Positions 6,579 through 12,363 of a stretch of 12,363 bases of DNA are shown here, one piece after another. The position numbers were made by a program, and so were the translations under genes. Below the pieces are notes generated by a model. The model was not told the DNA's origin. It was given only the letters and a program-made list of their open reading frames with translations, and did no database searches. The first letter of the stretch is position 1. The number at the start of each line of letters is the position of its first letter. Origin of the DNA: Bacteroidales bacterium (GTDB taxonomy: Bacteria; Bacteroidota; Bacteroidia; Bacteroidales; F082); contig JASBYY010000058.1 in assembly GCA_029983675.1 (NCBI GenBank), positions 1 through 12,363 on the forward strand, given 5' to 3'.

Positions 6579-6830
6579 ATGAAAAAAGATAGATTATCAT
6601 TGACAAGCATTCTCAATGAAGAAAACATACTCAAAAACACCAGACGTGTTCTGGGAGGAGAACAACCATGTGGACAATGCAGTTGTGGCTGTCATCATGT
6701 CAACCAAGGTGGATCAGGCGAATTGGATAACAGCACGGCAAATTTCAAGCTCGGATTACATTCTCCCGAAGGGGGATGGTCCTGTTGTGATAACACACTT
6801 GCTGAACAAAACAAATATTTAAGCAATTAG
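6579..6830 (+). CDS. Double-glycine RiPP precursor 2, GG-Bacteroidales type
   Basis: An 83-residue peptide starting MKKDRLSLTSILNEEN, with a leader ending at Gly26-Gly27 and a 56-residue core. The core opens with a cysteine cluster (31, 34, 36, 38, pattern CxxCxCxC), then QGGS, then NSTANFKLGLHSP (51-63), and a Cys69-Cys70 pair. This layout fits the natural product precursor family described for Bacteroidales double-glycine peptides that occur with radical SAM maturases (TIGR04149-type, from memory). Precursor 3, 10 bases downstream, has a related core of the same length, so the pair may be co-processed. The radical SAM protein at 7239 is the likely modifying enzyme and the C39 exporter the likely leader protease. 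The nature of the crosslinks is unknown. Confidence 0.87.
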   Translation: MKKDRLSLTSILNEENILKNTRRVLGGEQPCGQCSCGCHHVNQGGSGELDNSTANFKLGLHSPEGGWSCCDNTLAEQNKYLSN

Positions 6831-6840
6831 CTGATCAGCC

Positions 6841-7086
6841 ATGAAAAGGGGTTTGTCCTTATTGAACATTGAAGGCAATAGGTTGAAAACCGAAATGTCT
6901 GACATTATTGGTGGTGTTGAGCCCAAATGCACTTGTGGTTGTCAATATGAAGAGCAAGGAGGTTCAAGCACTTGTGAAAACAGTGCCGCCAATTTCAATG
7001 GTGGCCTCCACTCTCCAATTCCTGGTGCATTTGGCTGTCCTGATAACGAACTTTCATCCCAACAGCATTGGTTCTGTTGCGATTAA
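6841..7086 (+). CDS. Double-glycine RiPP precursor 3, GG-Bacteroidales type
   Basis: An 81-residue peptide with a leader ending at Gly24-Gly25 and a 56-residue core related to precursor 2. Shared positions are the opening CxCGC (30-34 here), QGGS (39-42), NSAANF (47-52), GLHSP (55-59), C-x-DN (66-69) and a double Cys near the end (79-80). It has seven core cysteines against six in precursor 2, including an extra Cys45. The leaders of the two are less alike than the cores, which points to selection on the core. The stop is followed after 5 bases by a strong terminator, so the two precursors form the end of a short transcript. A two-peptide product is possible but not shown. Confidence 0.87.
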   Translation: MKRGLSLLNIEGNRLKTEMSDIIGGVEPKCTCGCQYEEQGGSSTCENSAANFNGGLHSPIPGAFGCPDNELSSQQHWFCCD

Positions 7087-7091
7087 TCCAT

Positions 7092-7124
7092 GAGGATGAC
7101 TAAAAAGTAGTCATCCTCTTTTTT
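7092..7124 (+). terminator. Intrinsic terminator after precursor 3
   Basis: GAGGATGACTA (7092-7102) pairs perfectly with TAGTCATCCTC (7108-7118) around AAAAG, followed by six T residues (7119-7124). It should end most transcripts after the precursors, so that the maturase genes downstream receive only read-through or have their own weak promoter. Confidence 0.9.
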
Positions 7125-7131
7125 ATATTCG

Positions 7132-7200
7132 GAGGGGGGTACGAGTCTGTTGTCAAATATTCGATTCTCAGACAGGGTCCAACTCTTTTTAGTCACCCTC
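7132..7200. repeat. Fragment related to the MITE-like element
   Basis: Positions 7153-7171 are the exact reverse complement of 3184-3202 (19 bases), and the segment ends in CACCCTC at 7191-7197, like the end of the other element. It starts near a GAGGGGGG stretch. The segment also contains TAGTCACCCTCGTTTTTTA, which resembles the 3' arm and T-run of the terminator just upstream with two changes. It looks like a shortened, inverted relative of the element at 3153-3274. Confidence 0.35.
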
Positions 7201-7238
7201 GTTTTTTACATGAAGGTTAACAAACAAAATCATACATA

Positions 7239-8711
7239 ATGCAAACCACAGTATCTTTTGCTCAGAGAAACGCCAACACAGCTTGTTATTGCTATGATTA
7301 CAAGAAAAAGCAGTATTTTGTTGTACATCCATTTTTAGGTCACTTGATTGATTCGAAAAGCGAAGTATGTGATGAAGAATCAAATGTAATTATTGAATGT
7401 GATAATCAAGACAATTGTTATTATAGGGAGAAGTATCGCTTTCTAAAAGACCAAGGTTTTTTTGAGGAGAAAAAAATGGATGAACAGGCAAATGGTTTAC
7501 GATTAACTCCAACAATGATAGGAACTATATTGGAGAATTTAAATCATATTGTTTTCGAAGTAACCGATGCTTGCAATTTGAATTGCGAATATTGTGGTTA
7601 TGGAAATTTATATTATGACCACGATAAAAGAGAGAACAAACAACTTGCATGGGAGTCTGTCGTAGGGCTGATGGAGTATTTGTTGCCATATCTGACAAAA
7701 TCGGACGGTTCGATTTATTTTGGCTTTTATGGTGGTGAGCCATTGCTAAACATGCAATTGATAAAACAGACCGTGAACTATATTAAACAATTATTGCCTA
7801 TGCGAGATGTGCGTTTCACAATGACCACAAACGCGGTGTTGTTAGACAAATATATGGATTATCTTGCAGAAAACCAATTTCGATTGCTAATCAGTTTTGA
7901 TGGTGACAGAGAAGGACATAGTTACAGGGTTTTTCATAATAGTAAAAACTCATTCGATGTTGTTTATTCCAATGTAAAGATCCTGCAAAAAAAATATCCC
8001 GATTATTTTGATGAATATGTATCTTTCAATTCGGTGATTCACAACAGGAATTCCGTTGCCAAAACCGATGCGTTCTTTACAAGAGAATTTGGGAAAAGTC
8101 CAAAATTCTCTCCATTGGATGATGCTGGAATAAGACCTGATAAAATGGAAGAATTCAAACAAATGTATCATAGCATAAGTAAGGAAATGCAAGAAACCGA
8201 ATCACAAAAGGAATTGGTTGCTAAAAGATTTATAAATGATCCTTTCGTGTTTTGGACCGCACTTTTTATGAAAGGGAAATTGGCCTATCTCCAGTATGAT
8301 TCATACGAGGATCTTTTTGCAACGAAGAAAAGGTTTATAGGAGGTGCATGTTTGCCTTTCCAAAAGAAATTATTCTTAACTGTAAACAATAAGATTCTGC
8401 CTTGTGAAAGAATCGACCAAAAACATGTTTTGGGGACAATTCGAGATGGAAATGTTTGTATGGATTTTGAGAAGATTGCAAAAAAATACAATTGGTATTA
8501 CAAGGTCTTGGAAGAACAATGCAAACTCTGCTACCGTTCCGAATCTTGTTCGCAATGTTTCTTCCAAATTGACAACTTTGAAACAAATCAAAAATGTCAT
8601 GCACTGATAAATCGACAGCAACTGTCAAAGGAATTGTCTTCAGTAATAGACTTCATTGAAAACAATCCGGAAATACCTGAAAGAATAATCAACGAAGTAA
8701 TTCTTAAATAG
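7239..8711 (+). CDS. Radical SAM/SPASM peptide maturase
   Basis: A 490-residue protein with the radical SAM cluster motif CxxxCxxC (Cys112, 116, 119 in DACNLNCEYCGYG), the SAM-contacting GGEP (165-168) and a C-terminal SPASM region: Cys371, Cys389, then Cys428, 431, 437, 440 and Cys453. This order fits enzymes with two auxiliary iron-sulfur clusters that modify peptides by thioether or carbon-carbon crosslinks. It resembles the GG-Bacteroidales maturase family (TIGR04148-type, from memory), consistent with precursors 2 and 3 just upstream. The approximately 100 N-terminal residues may recognise the leader peptide; no RRE domain can be assigned by eye. It is cytoplasmic. It lies 115 bases after the terminator, with no clear TAnnTTTG promoter between, so expression by read-through is plausible. 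The gene is much more AT-rich than the LanC 3' halves. Confidence 0.92.
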   Translation: MQTTVSFAQRNANTACYCYDYKKKQYFVVHPFLGHLIDSKSEVCDEESNVIIECDNQDNCYYREKYRFLKDQGFFEEKKMDEQANGLRLTPTMIGTILENLNHIVFEVTDACNLNCEYCGYGNLYYDHDKRENKQLAWESVVGLMEYLLPYLTKSDGSIYFGFYGGEPLLNMQLIKQTVNYIKQLLPMRDVRFTMTTNAVLLDKYMDYLAENQFRLLISFDGDREGHSYRVFHNSKNSFDVVYSNVKILQKKYPDYFDEYVSFNSVIHNRNSVAKTDAFFTREFGKSPKFSPLDDAGIRPDKMEEFKQMYHSISKEMQETESQKELVAKRFINDPFVFWTALFMKGKLAYLQYDSYEDLFATKKRFIGGACLPFQKKLFLTVNNKILPCERIDQKHVLGTIRDGNVCMDFEKIAKKYNWYYKVLEEQCKLCYRSESCSQCFFQIDNFETNQKCHALINRQQLSKELSSVIDFIENNPEIPERIINEVILK

Positions 8712-8712
8712 T

Positions 8713-10872
8713 ATGAAAGCCAAAGCTATAATCACACTTGTCTGCATATTATTCGCAGCATTCAACCTGAAAGCCCAAGACCAATACTTGTGGCCTATAG
8801 AAGGCAAAATCGCAGGCGAAGGCATCGTTTATAAACCGCTGTCCTACATTGGGCAGGAATTGAACAGCAGCAATCTTATTATCGCCACGCCGCTGAACAC
8901 CAACATTTTGGCTCCTGTGGATGGAACGATTGTTGTTTTCCATTATTTCATGAAATCAAAACTTAATTTCAGTACTGAGTACGGCAAAACACCAACGAAT
9001 TTCCAGCAGGATTCGCTGTATTTTGCCGAATTAGGCACTGAGGATGTGCAATTTTTGAATATCTGTGTTGGAATTGAAACGAGCGACAGGACAACGGTTT
9101 ATATTTGCGGTTTGCGGCCTTCCAAGTTGTTCAAGACTGGACAGAAAGTGCAACGCGGCGATGTTATTGGCACGACCGGATACTATTACAAAAAGATAGA
9201 TCAGCCTTGCATTTCCGTTTCCATCACCAAAAACCGCATTCCTGACGATCCGATGACGCCATTCGGCCTTAACAGCACTTTCCAAAAACCGAACACGGAA
9301 CGCAAAACGGTCTTTTCAAGGGAGGAAGCCATTGAGGATTACCGAGTGCTGGTGGATGCCATCAAGGAAGGTTTTCCCGGACTTTATGACTATGTTTCAG
9401 AGCGCGAGTTTAACCTCCATGCAAAAACAATCATGGATTCTTTTTCTGAAACCGTGGATATTTTTGCTTTGGAGTCAACGGTTAAATCAACCCTTGGACT
9501 GATAAGAGACAGCCATACGGCATTGATGAACCCAACAAACAAGCCTGAATACACAGCTACCATCTGCTTTGGACTTCAGGGCGACTCGATGTTTGTAACC
9601 AGGACTACTCATGCCGACATTAGCTATCTTGGCAAGAGAATCGTCTCGGTGGATGGCATCCTTTGCGATTCGATGAAAGCGTTGTTGAGAAACTATATGA
9701 ATGGTTCTGACGGATTCGTGGAAAGTTTCCCCAACTTATATTTTCTCACATCCTTAGATACGAGGTATTGTAGGAACATACAGCTGTTCAAGACAAAAGG
9801 CGATGTGGTCCTTCGCTTCGCTGACGGTGAGGAGAAGTTGTTCAAAGGCGTGAGAATTGACCAGGGTTCTGTCTGTGTTCCGTTTAAACCCAGTTGGAGG
9901 ACTTGGTTTCTTACCAATCGGATGGAACATGTTAGTTTTCGAAAAGTTTCCGACACAACTGCCTATTTAGGCCTTAGCAGTTTTGATTTGAACCAGGCAG
10001 AGTTGGACGAAATCAGGGATCATTTCACTCAGATGGTTAACGACAGCGTCAGCTGCCTGATTATCGACTTGCGCAACAATTCCGGCGGAACCGAAGAAGT
10101 CATGAAGAAAATCTACTCCTATATTGCGCAAGCACCTTTCCGACAAGAGATTTGTCAGAGGGTGAACAAGCGCGGCAATTTTGTTTTTTTCCGCTACAGC
10201 ACCAATCACGGCATAGAATACTGTCAAAAATGTGCCATCGACCAACATTGTGAAGATGAAATCCTGTTCCCTGATTTTGAGCCGTCATCCGACGGAAGCG
10301 GCTTTGTCCTCGACCTTTCAGACAAATGGTGCCAGCCTGATTCGACCGTGAATTACAAAGGTCGGGTCTATCTTCTCGTCAATGAGCATTCGCAATCCGC
10401 TTCGTCGATTTTCGCGGGATGGGTGAAAAAGCAATGGCGCGGTGCCATCGTAGGACGCGAGACCGGTTCAACCTACCATCAGATGAAAGCCCATAAATTC
10501 GAGAATCTGATGTTGCCCAACTCAAAGTGTATCATCCATTTCCCGTTGGTACAAACGGTAATGGATACCGTGGTGAACGTGCGTTTCCCCTACGGTCGCG
10601 GCGTGTTGCCGGATTTCGAACTGAAACTCACAATAGAAGAACTGAAGTGCAAGTCCGACTCCATGCTCAACTACACCTTGCAACTCATCGACAAGGGCGA
10701 GTACATTGAGCTTCCATCGAAAATTCAAACACACGACACCTCCAACCTGTCCATTGAGCAGCAGTTGAGACAAAGAGAACCAAATCGGTATTGGACGGTG
10801 GCGATTGCGTTAGCCTTAGTTATTATGACTATCGTTATTGTGAAAACAAATGTGAAGAATCATGAAAATTGA
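8713..10872 (+). CDS. Secreted S41-family protease with degenerate LytM domain
   Basis: A 719-residue protein starting 1 base after the maturase stop. Residues 1-22 are a signal peptide (cleavage probably just before or after Gln22). Residues about 33-185 follow an M23/LytM outline (LAPVDGTIVV at 66-75, TGQKVQRGDVIGTTG at 142-156), but the places of the zinc ligands are changed, for example CISVSI where HLHFEI is expected, so this domain should not hydrolyse peptidoglycan. Residues about 205-640 look like an S41 (C-terminal processing or tricorn-type) protease: RDSHTAL (265-271, His268), LIIDLRNNSGG (449-459), HSQSASSIFAG (559-569, candidate nucleophile Ser562), VGRETGS (580-586) and GRGVLPDFE (628-636). 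A membrane helix at about 693-710 anchors it. It may trim exported peptides or provide self-protection; both are inference. It overlaps the next gene by 11 bases. Confidence 0.85.
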   Translation: MKAKAIITLVCILFAAFNLKAQDQYLWPIEGKIAGEGIVYKPLSYIGQELNSSNLIIATPLNTNILAPVDGTIVVFHYFMKSKLNFSTEYGKTPTNFQQDSLYFAELGTEDVQFLNICVGIETSDRTTVYICGLRPSKLFKTGQKVQRGDVIGTTGYYYKKIDQPCISVSITKNRIPDDPMTPFGLNSTFQKPNTERKTVFSREEAIEDYRVLVDAIKEGFPGLYDYVSEREFNLHAKTIMDSFSETVDIFALESTVKSTLGLIRDSHTALMNPTNKPEYTATICFGLQGDSMFVTRTTHADISYLGKRIVSVDGILCDSMKALLRNYMNGSDGFVESFPNLYFLTSLDTRYCRNIQLFKTKGDVVLRFADGEEKLFKGVRIDQGSVCVPFKPSWRTWFLTNRMEHVSFRKVSDTTAYLGLSSFDLNQAELDEIRDHFTQMVNDSVSCLIIDLRNNSGGTEEVMKKIYSYIAQAPFRQEICQRVNKRGNFVFFRYSTNHGIEYCQKCAIDQHCEDEILFPDFEPSSDGSGFVLDLSDKWCQPDSTVNYKGRVYLLVNEHSQSASSIFAGWVKKQWRGAIVGRETGSTYHQMKAHKFENLMLPNSKCIIHFPLVQTVMDTVVNVRFPYGRGVLPDFELKLTIEELKCKSDSMLNYTLQLIDKGEYIELPSKIQTHDTSNLSIEQQLRQREPNRYWTVAIALALVIMTIVIVKTNVKNHEN

Positions 10873-12121
10873 AAAAAACAAAAAGTATTGGTTGTGCCTT
10901 GAACCAACCACATTTGTATTCAATGGCAAAGAAGAATATGTGTTGTATAACTCTTTGTCAAAAAAGATGTTGGTATTCAAGAATAGCGCTAATTCAAAAA
11001 ACGAGTTGGAGGTGTTAAAACGATATGAAAACATGAGCAACATGTATTCATTGCTGTTTAGCGGACAAGAACTGGAAGATTTAGGATTGGTAGATTTTGT
11101 CGAAAAGATTCGAATTGGCTATTTTGGAGATTTACTGCCTGAAGAGTTTTTTACACAGAAACCAGTTGTTTTTCCACCTGTTGCAAATGTAAAGAATAGC
11201 ATAGAAAATCTTCAAAAAGACCCGGAATTGTCTGGACGTCAAACTTATTTGCGCTTCTTGCATGAGATTAGTATCTATTTGAATGGTGACTGCAACAGGA
11301 ACTGTGCTTTTTGTAATCAATATAAGAATCAGTTCCTTTATTGCACAAAGCATTCTCAACATGTACCGGTTCCAACGTTATCCTGTCTGTTTAATACTAT
11401 TAGGGAATCTTTTATCACAAAAGTTAATTTAATAGGTGGTGATGTGTTTTTATATGAACATTTTGATGACTTACTTATTGAAATAAATAATACAAATGCA
11501 TCGTTTTGTGTGTATTCACATTATGCAAATGTCAATACGGAAAAAGCTAAAACATTGTTTGAGTGCCGAGTTGATTTACATGTGTTGGTTCCAGCATCAT
11601 ATGACCGTATTCTGTTAGAAGAATTGTCTCTTTTGTTGAAACCTTTCCAAGATTTGACTTATTGGATATTTATTGTTGAGGCGGTAGAGGAGTTTTCTGA
11701 TATTCAAACCATCATTCACAAAATGCAACTGAAGAACACGTTTATTAAACCTTTCTATAATGGTAATAATCTTCAGTTTTTCAAAGAGATGGTTTACACT
11801 ACATTTGAAGATATTGAGGATGCAGAATTAGATGCTAACGACATTTTTGCCCGACAACGAATTAATGTGCATTATTATGGAACACTAATCTTTACACCTG
11901 ATAAAGAAATTCGCACATGTTTTCATCTCTCAAAACAAAAACATATTGGTTTTGAAGTTATTCAAATGGTTAAACAAGAACTGAATTCGCAGTCCGCTTG
12001 GTTTCTCACCAGAGACAAGCTGAAACCATGTTCCGATTGTGCATACAAATTCCTCTGTCCACCTCCATCCAACTATGAGTTAGCCATCGGCAAGCCCAAC
12101 CTATGTACCATAAAGCCCTAA
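10862..12121 (+). CDS. Divergent radical SAM protein, pseudo-rSAM-like
   Basis: A 419-residue protein with CxxxCxxC intact (Cys144, 148, 151 in GDCNRNCAFCNQY) and a C-terminal cysteine set (Cys353; Cys390, 393, 399; Cys415) like a reduced SPASM domain. In place of GGEP it has GGDV (192-195). Gene position and architecture match the pseudo-rSAM family of the GG-Bacteroidales system (TIGR04150-type, from memory), whose name implies loss of the cluster; here the three cysteines are kept, so it may still be catalytic. It could be a second maturase, a partner of the first, or a chaperone for the precursor. The first 130 residues form an extra domain of unknown role. The start overlaps the S41 gene, and the stop lies 4 bases before the exporter gene, so this is a tight operon. 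AT-rich like the first maturase. Confidence 0.85.
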   Translation: MKIEKNKKYWLCLEPTTFVFNGKEEYVLYNSLSKKMLVFKNSANSKNELEVLKRYENMSNMYSLLFSGQELEDLGLVDFVEKIRIGYFGDLLPEEFFTQKPVVFPPVANVKNSIENLQKDPELSGRQTYLRFLHEISIYLNGDCNRNCAFCNQYKNQFLYCTKHSQHVPVPTLSCLFNTIRESFITKVNLIGGDVFLYEHFDDLLIEINNTNASFCVYSHYANVNTEKAKTLFECRVDLHVLVPASYDRILLEELSLLLKPFQDLTYWIFIVEAVEEFSDIQTIIHKMQLKNTFIKPFYNGNNLQFFKEMVYTTFEDIEDAELDANDIFARQRINVHYYGTLIFTPDKEIRTCFHLSKQKHIGFEVIQMVKQELNSQSAWFLTRDKLKPCSDCAYKFLCPPPSNYELAIGKPNLCTIKP

Positions 12122-12125
12122 TGCC

Positions 12126-12363
12126 ATGCCCACACACTTCCCCTTCTTCCCCCAGCACGACTCGATGGACTGCGGCCCGGCCTGCCTGCGCATGGTGGCG
12201 CAATACTATGGCCGGCATTATACCTTGGAGAGCCTGAGGCAGAAGTGCCACATCAGCCGCGAGGGGGTGAGCCTGCTGGGTATTAGTGAGGCGGCGGAGG
12301 GCATAGGATTCAAGACCGTCGGCGTGCACCTTTCCTTCGGGCAACTGAAAAGCGAAGCCCCCC
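12126..12363 (+). CDS. C39 peptidase ABC exporter, 3'-truncated by the window edge
   Basis: Reading from the ATG at 12126, 79 codons are present up to the edge. They encode the start of a C39 peptidase domain: Gln10 (oxyanion), then DCGPACL with the catalytic Cys16, then VAQYYGRHYTLESLR and a SREGVSLLGISEAAEGIGF stretch. In RiPP and bacteriocin systems this domain sits at the N-terminus of a bacteriocin-type ABC transporter (LanT/ComA/NukT-like), which cuts after the double glycine and exports the core. The GG precursors at 2808, 6579 and 6841 are its obvious substrates. The catalytic His and the transporter part are outside the window. A stand-alone C39 protein cannot be excluded. It is strikingly GC-rich next to the AT-rich radical SAM gene, 4 bases upstream. 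An ATG at 12121 overlaps the previous stop but is out of frame. Confidence 0.9.
   Translation, partial: MPTHFPFFPQHDSMDCGPACLRMVAQYYGRHYTLESLRQKCHISREGVSLLGISEAAEGIGFKTVGVHLSFGQLKSEAP

Noticed and set aside
6830..6839. GCTGATCAGC palindrome between precursors 2 and 3
   Set aside because: A 10-bp palindrome in a 10-base gap between cotranscribed genes is easily chance; no second copy was noticed.
12121..12123. ATG overlapping the stop of the second radical SAM gene as exporter start
   Set aside because: Its frame does not encode the C39 motif; the ATG at 12126 does.
1..12363. CRISPR arrays, tRNA or rRNA genes
   Set aside because: No regularly spaced short direct repeats, and no tRNA or rRNA sequence was recognised on either strand.

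Overview
The window looks like a chromosomal accessory locus from a Bacteroidales-type bacterium (phylum Bacteroidota). The grounds are two copies of a Bacteroides-style promoter (TTG, 20 bases, then TATATTTG, fitting the TAnnTTTG -7 box), no strong Shine-Dalgarno sequences, and proteins typical of the phylum: carboxypeptidase-regulatory-like plus beta-propeller exoproteins, double-glycine peptide precursors of the GG-Bacteroidales kind, and their radical SAM maturases. The genus cannot be fixed from the sequence.

The locus makes ribosomally synthesised, post-translationally modified peptides (RiPPs). From left to right it holds: the C-terminal part of a predicted propeller exoprotein (to 964); a complete LanC-like cyclase (968-2152); a 655-base gap with a promoter and a long, structured leader; a cysteine-rich double-glycine precursor (2808-3092); a gap with a 13-bp inverted repeat and a MITE-like element; a second propeller protein (3382-4731) overlapping a second LanC-like gene by one base (4731-5903); a second copy of the promoter and leader; two related precursors (6579-6830 and 6841-7086) whose cores share an NSxANF...GLHSP pattern; a strong intrinsic terminator (7092-7124); a SPASM-type radical SAM maturase (7239-8711); a secreted S41-type protease with a degenerate LytM domain (8713-10872); a second, divergent radical SAM protein (10862-12121); and the start of a C39-peptidase ABC exporter (12126 to the window edge). 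All genes are on the + strand.

The left half reads as a duplicated cassette of propeller, LanC, promoter/leader and precursor. The two cassettes share a 722-bp block with no difference (1626-2347 and 5377-6098). It covers the C-terminal half of LanC and most of the intergenic region, while the N-terminal halves of the two LanC proteins are strongly diverged. This points to recent gene conversion or recombination, leaving a chimeric second LanC.

Inferred pathway: radical SAM enzymes and LanC-like cyclases modify the precursors in the cytoplasm, the C39 exporter removes the double-glycine leader during export, and the S41 protein and propeller proteins act outside the inner membrane. No lanthipeptide dehydratase (LanB, LanM, LanKC) is visible, so what LanC acts on is open. 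The most unusual features are the LanC plus radical SAM combination, the converted block, and a leader whose two copies show compensatory base-pair changes in a hairpin.
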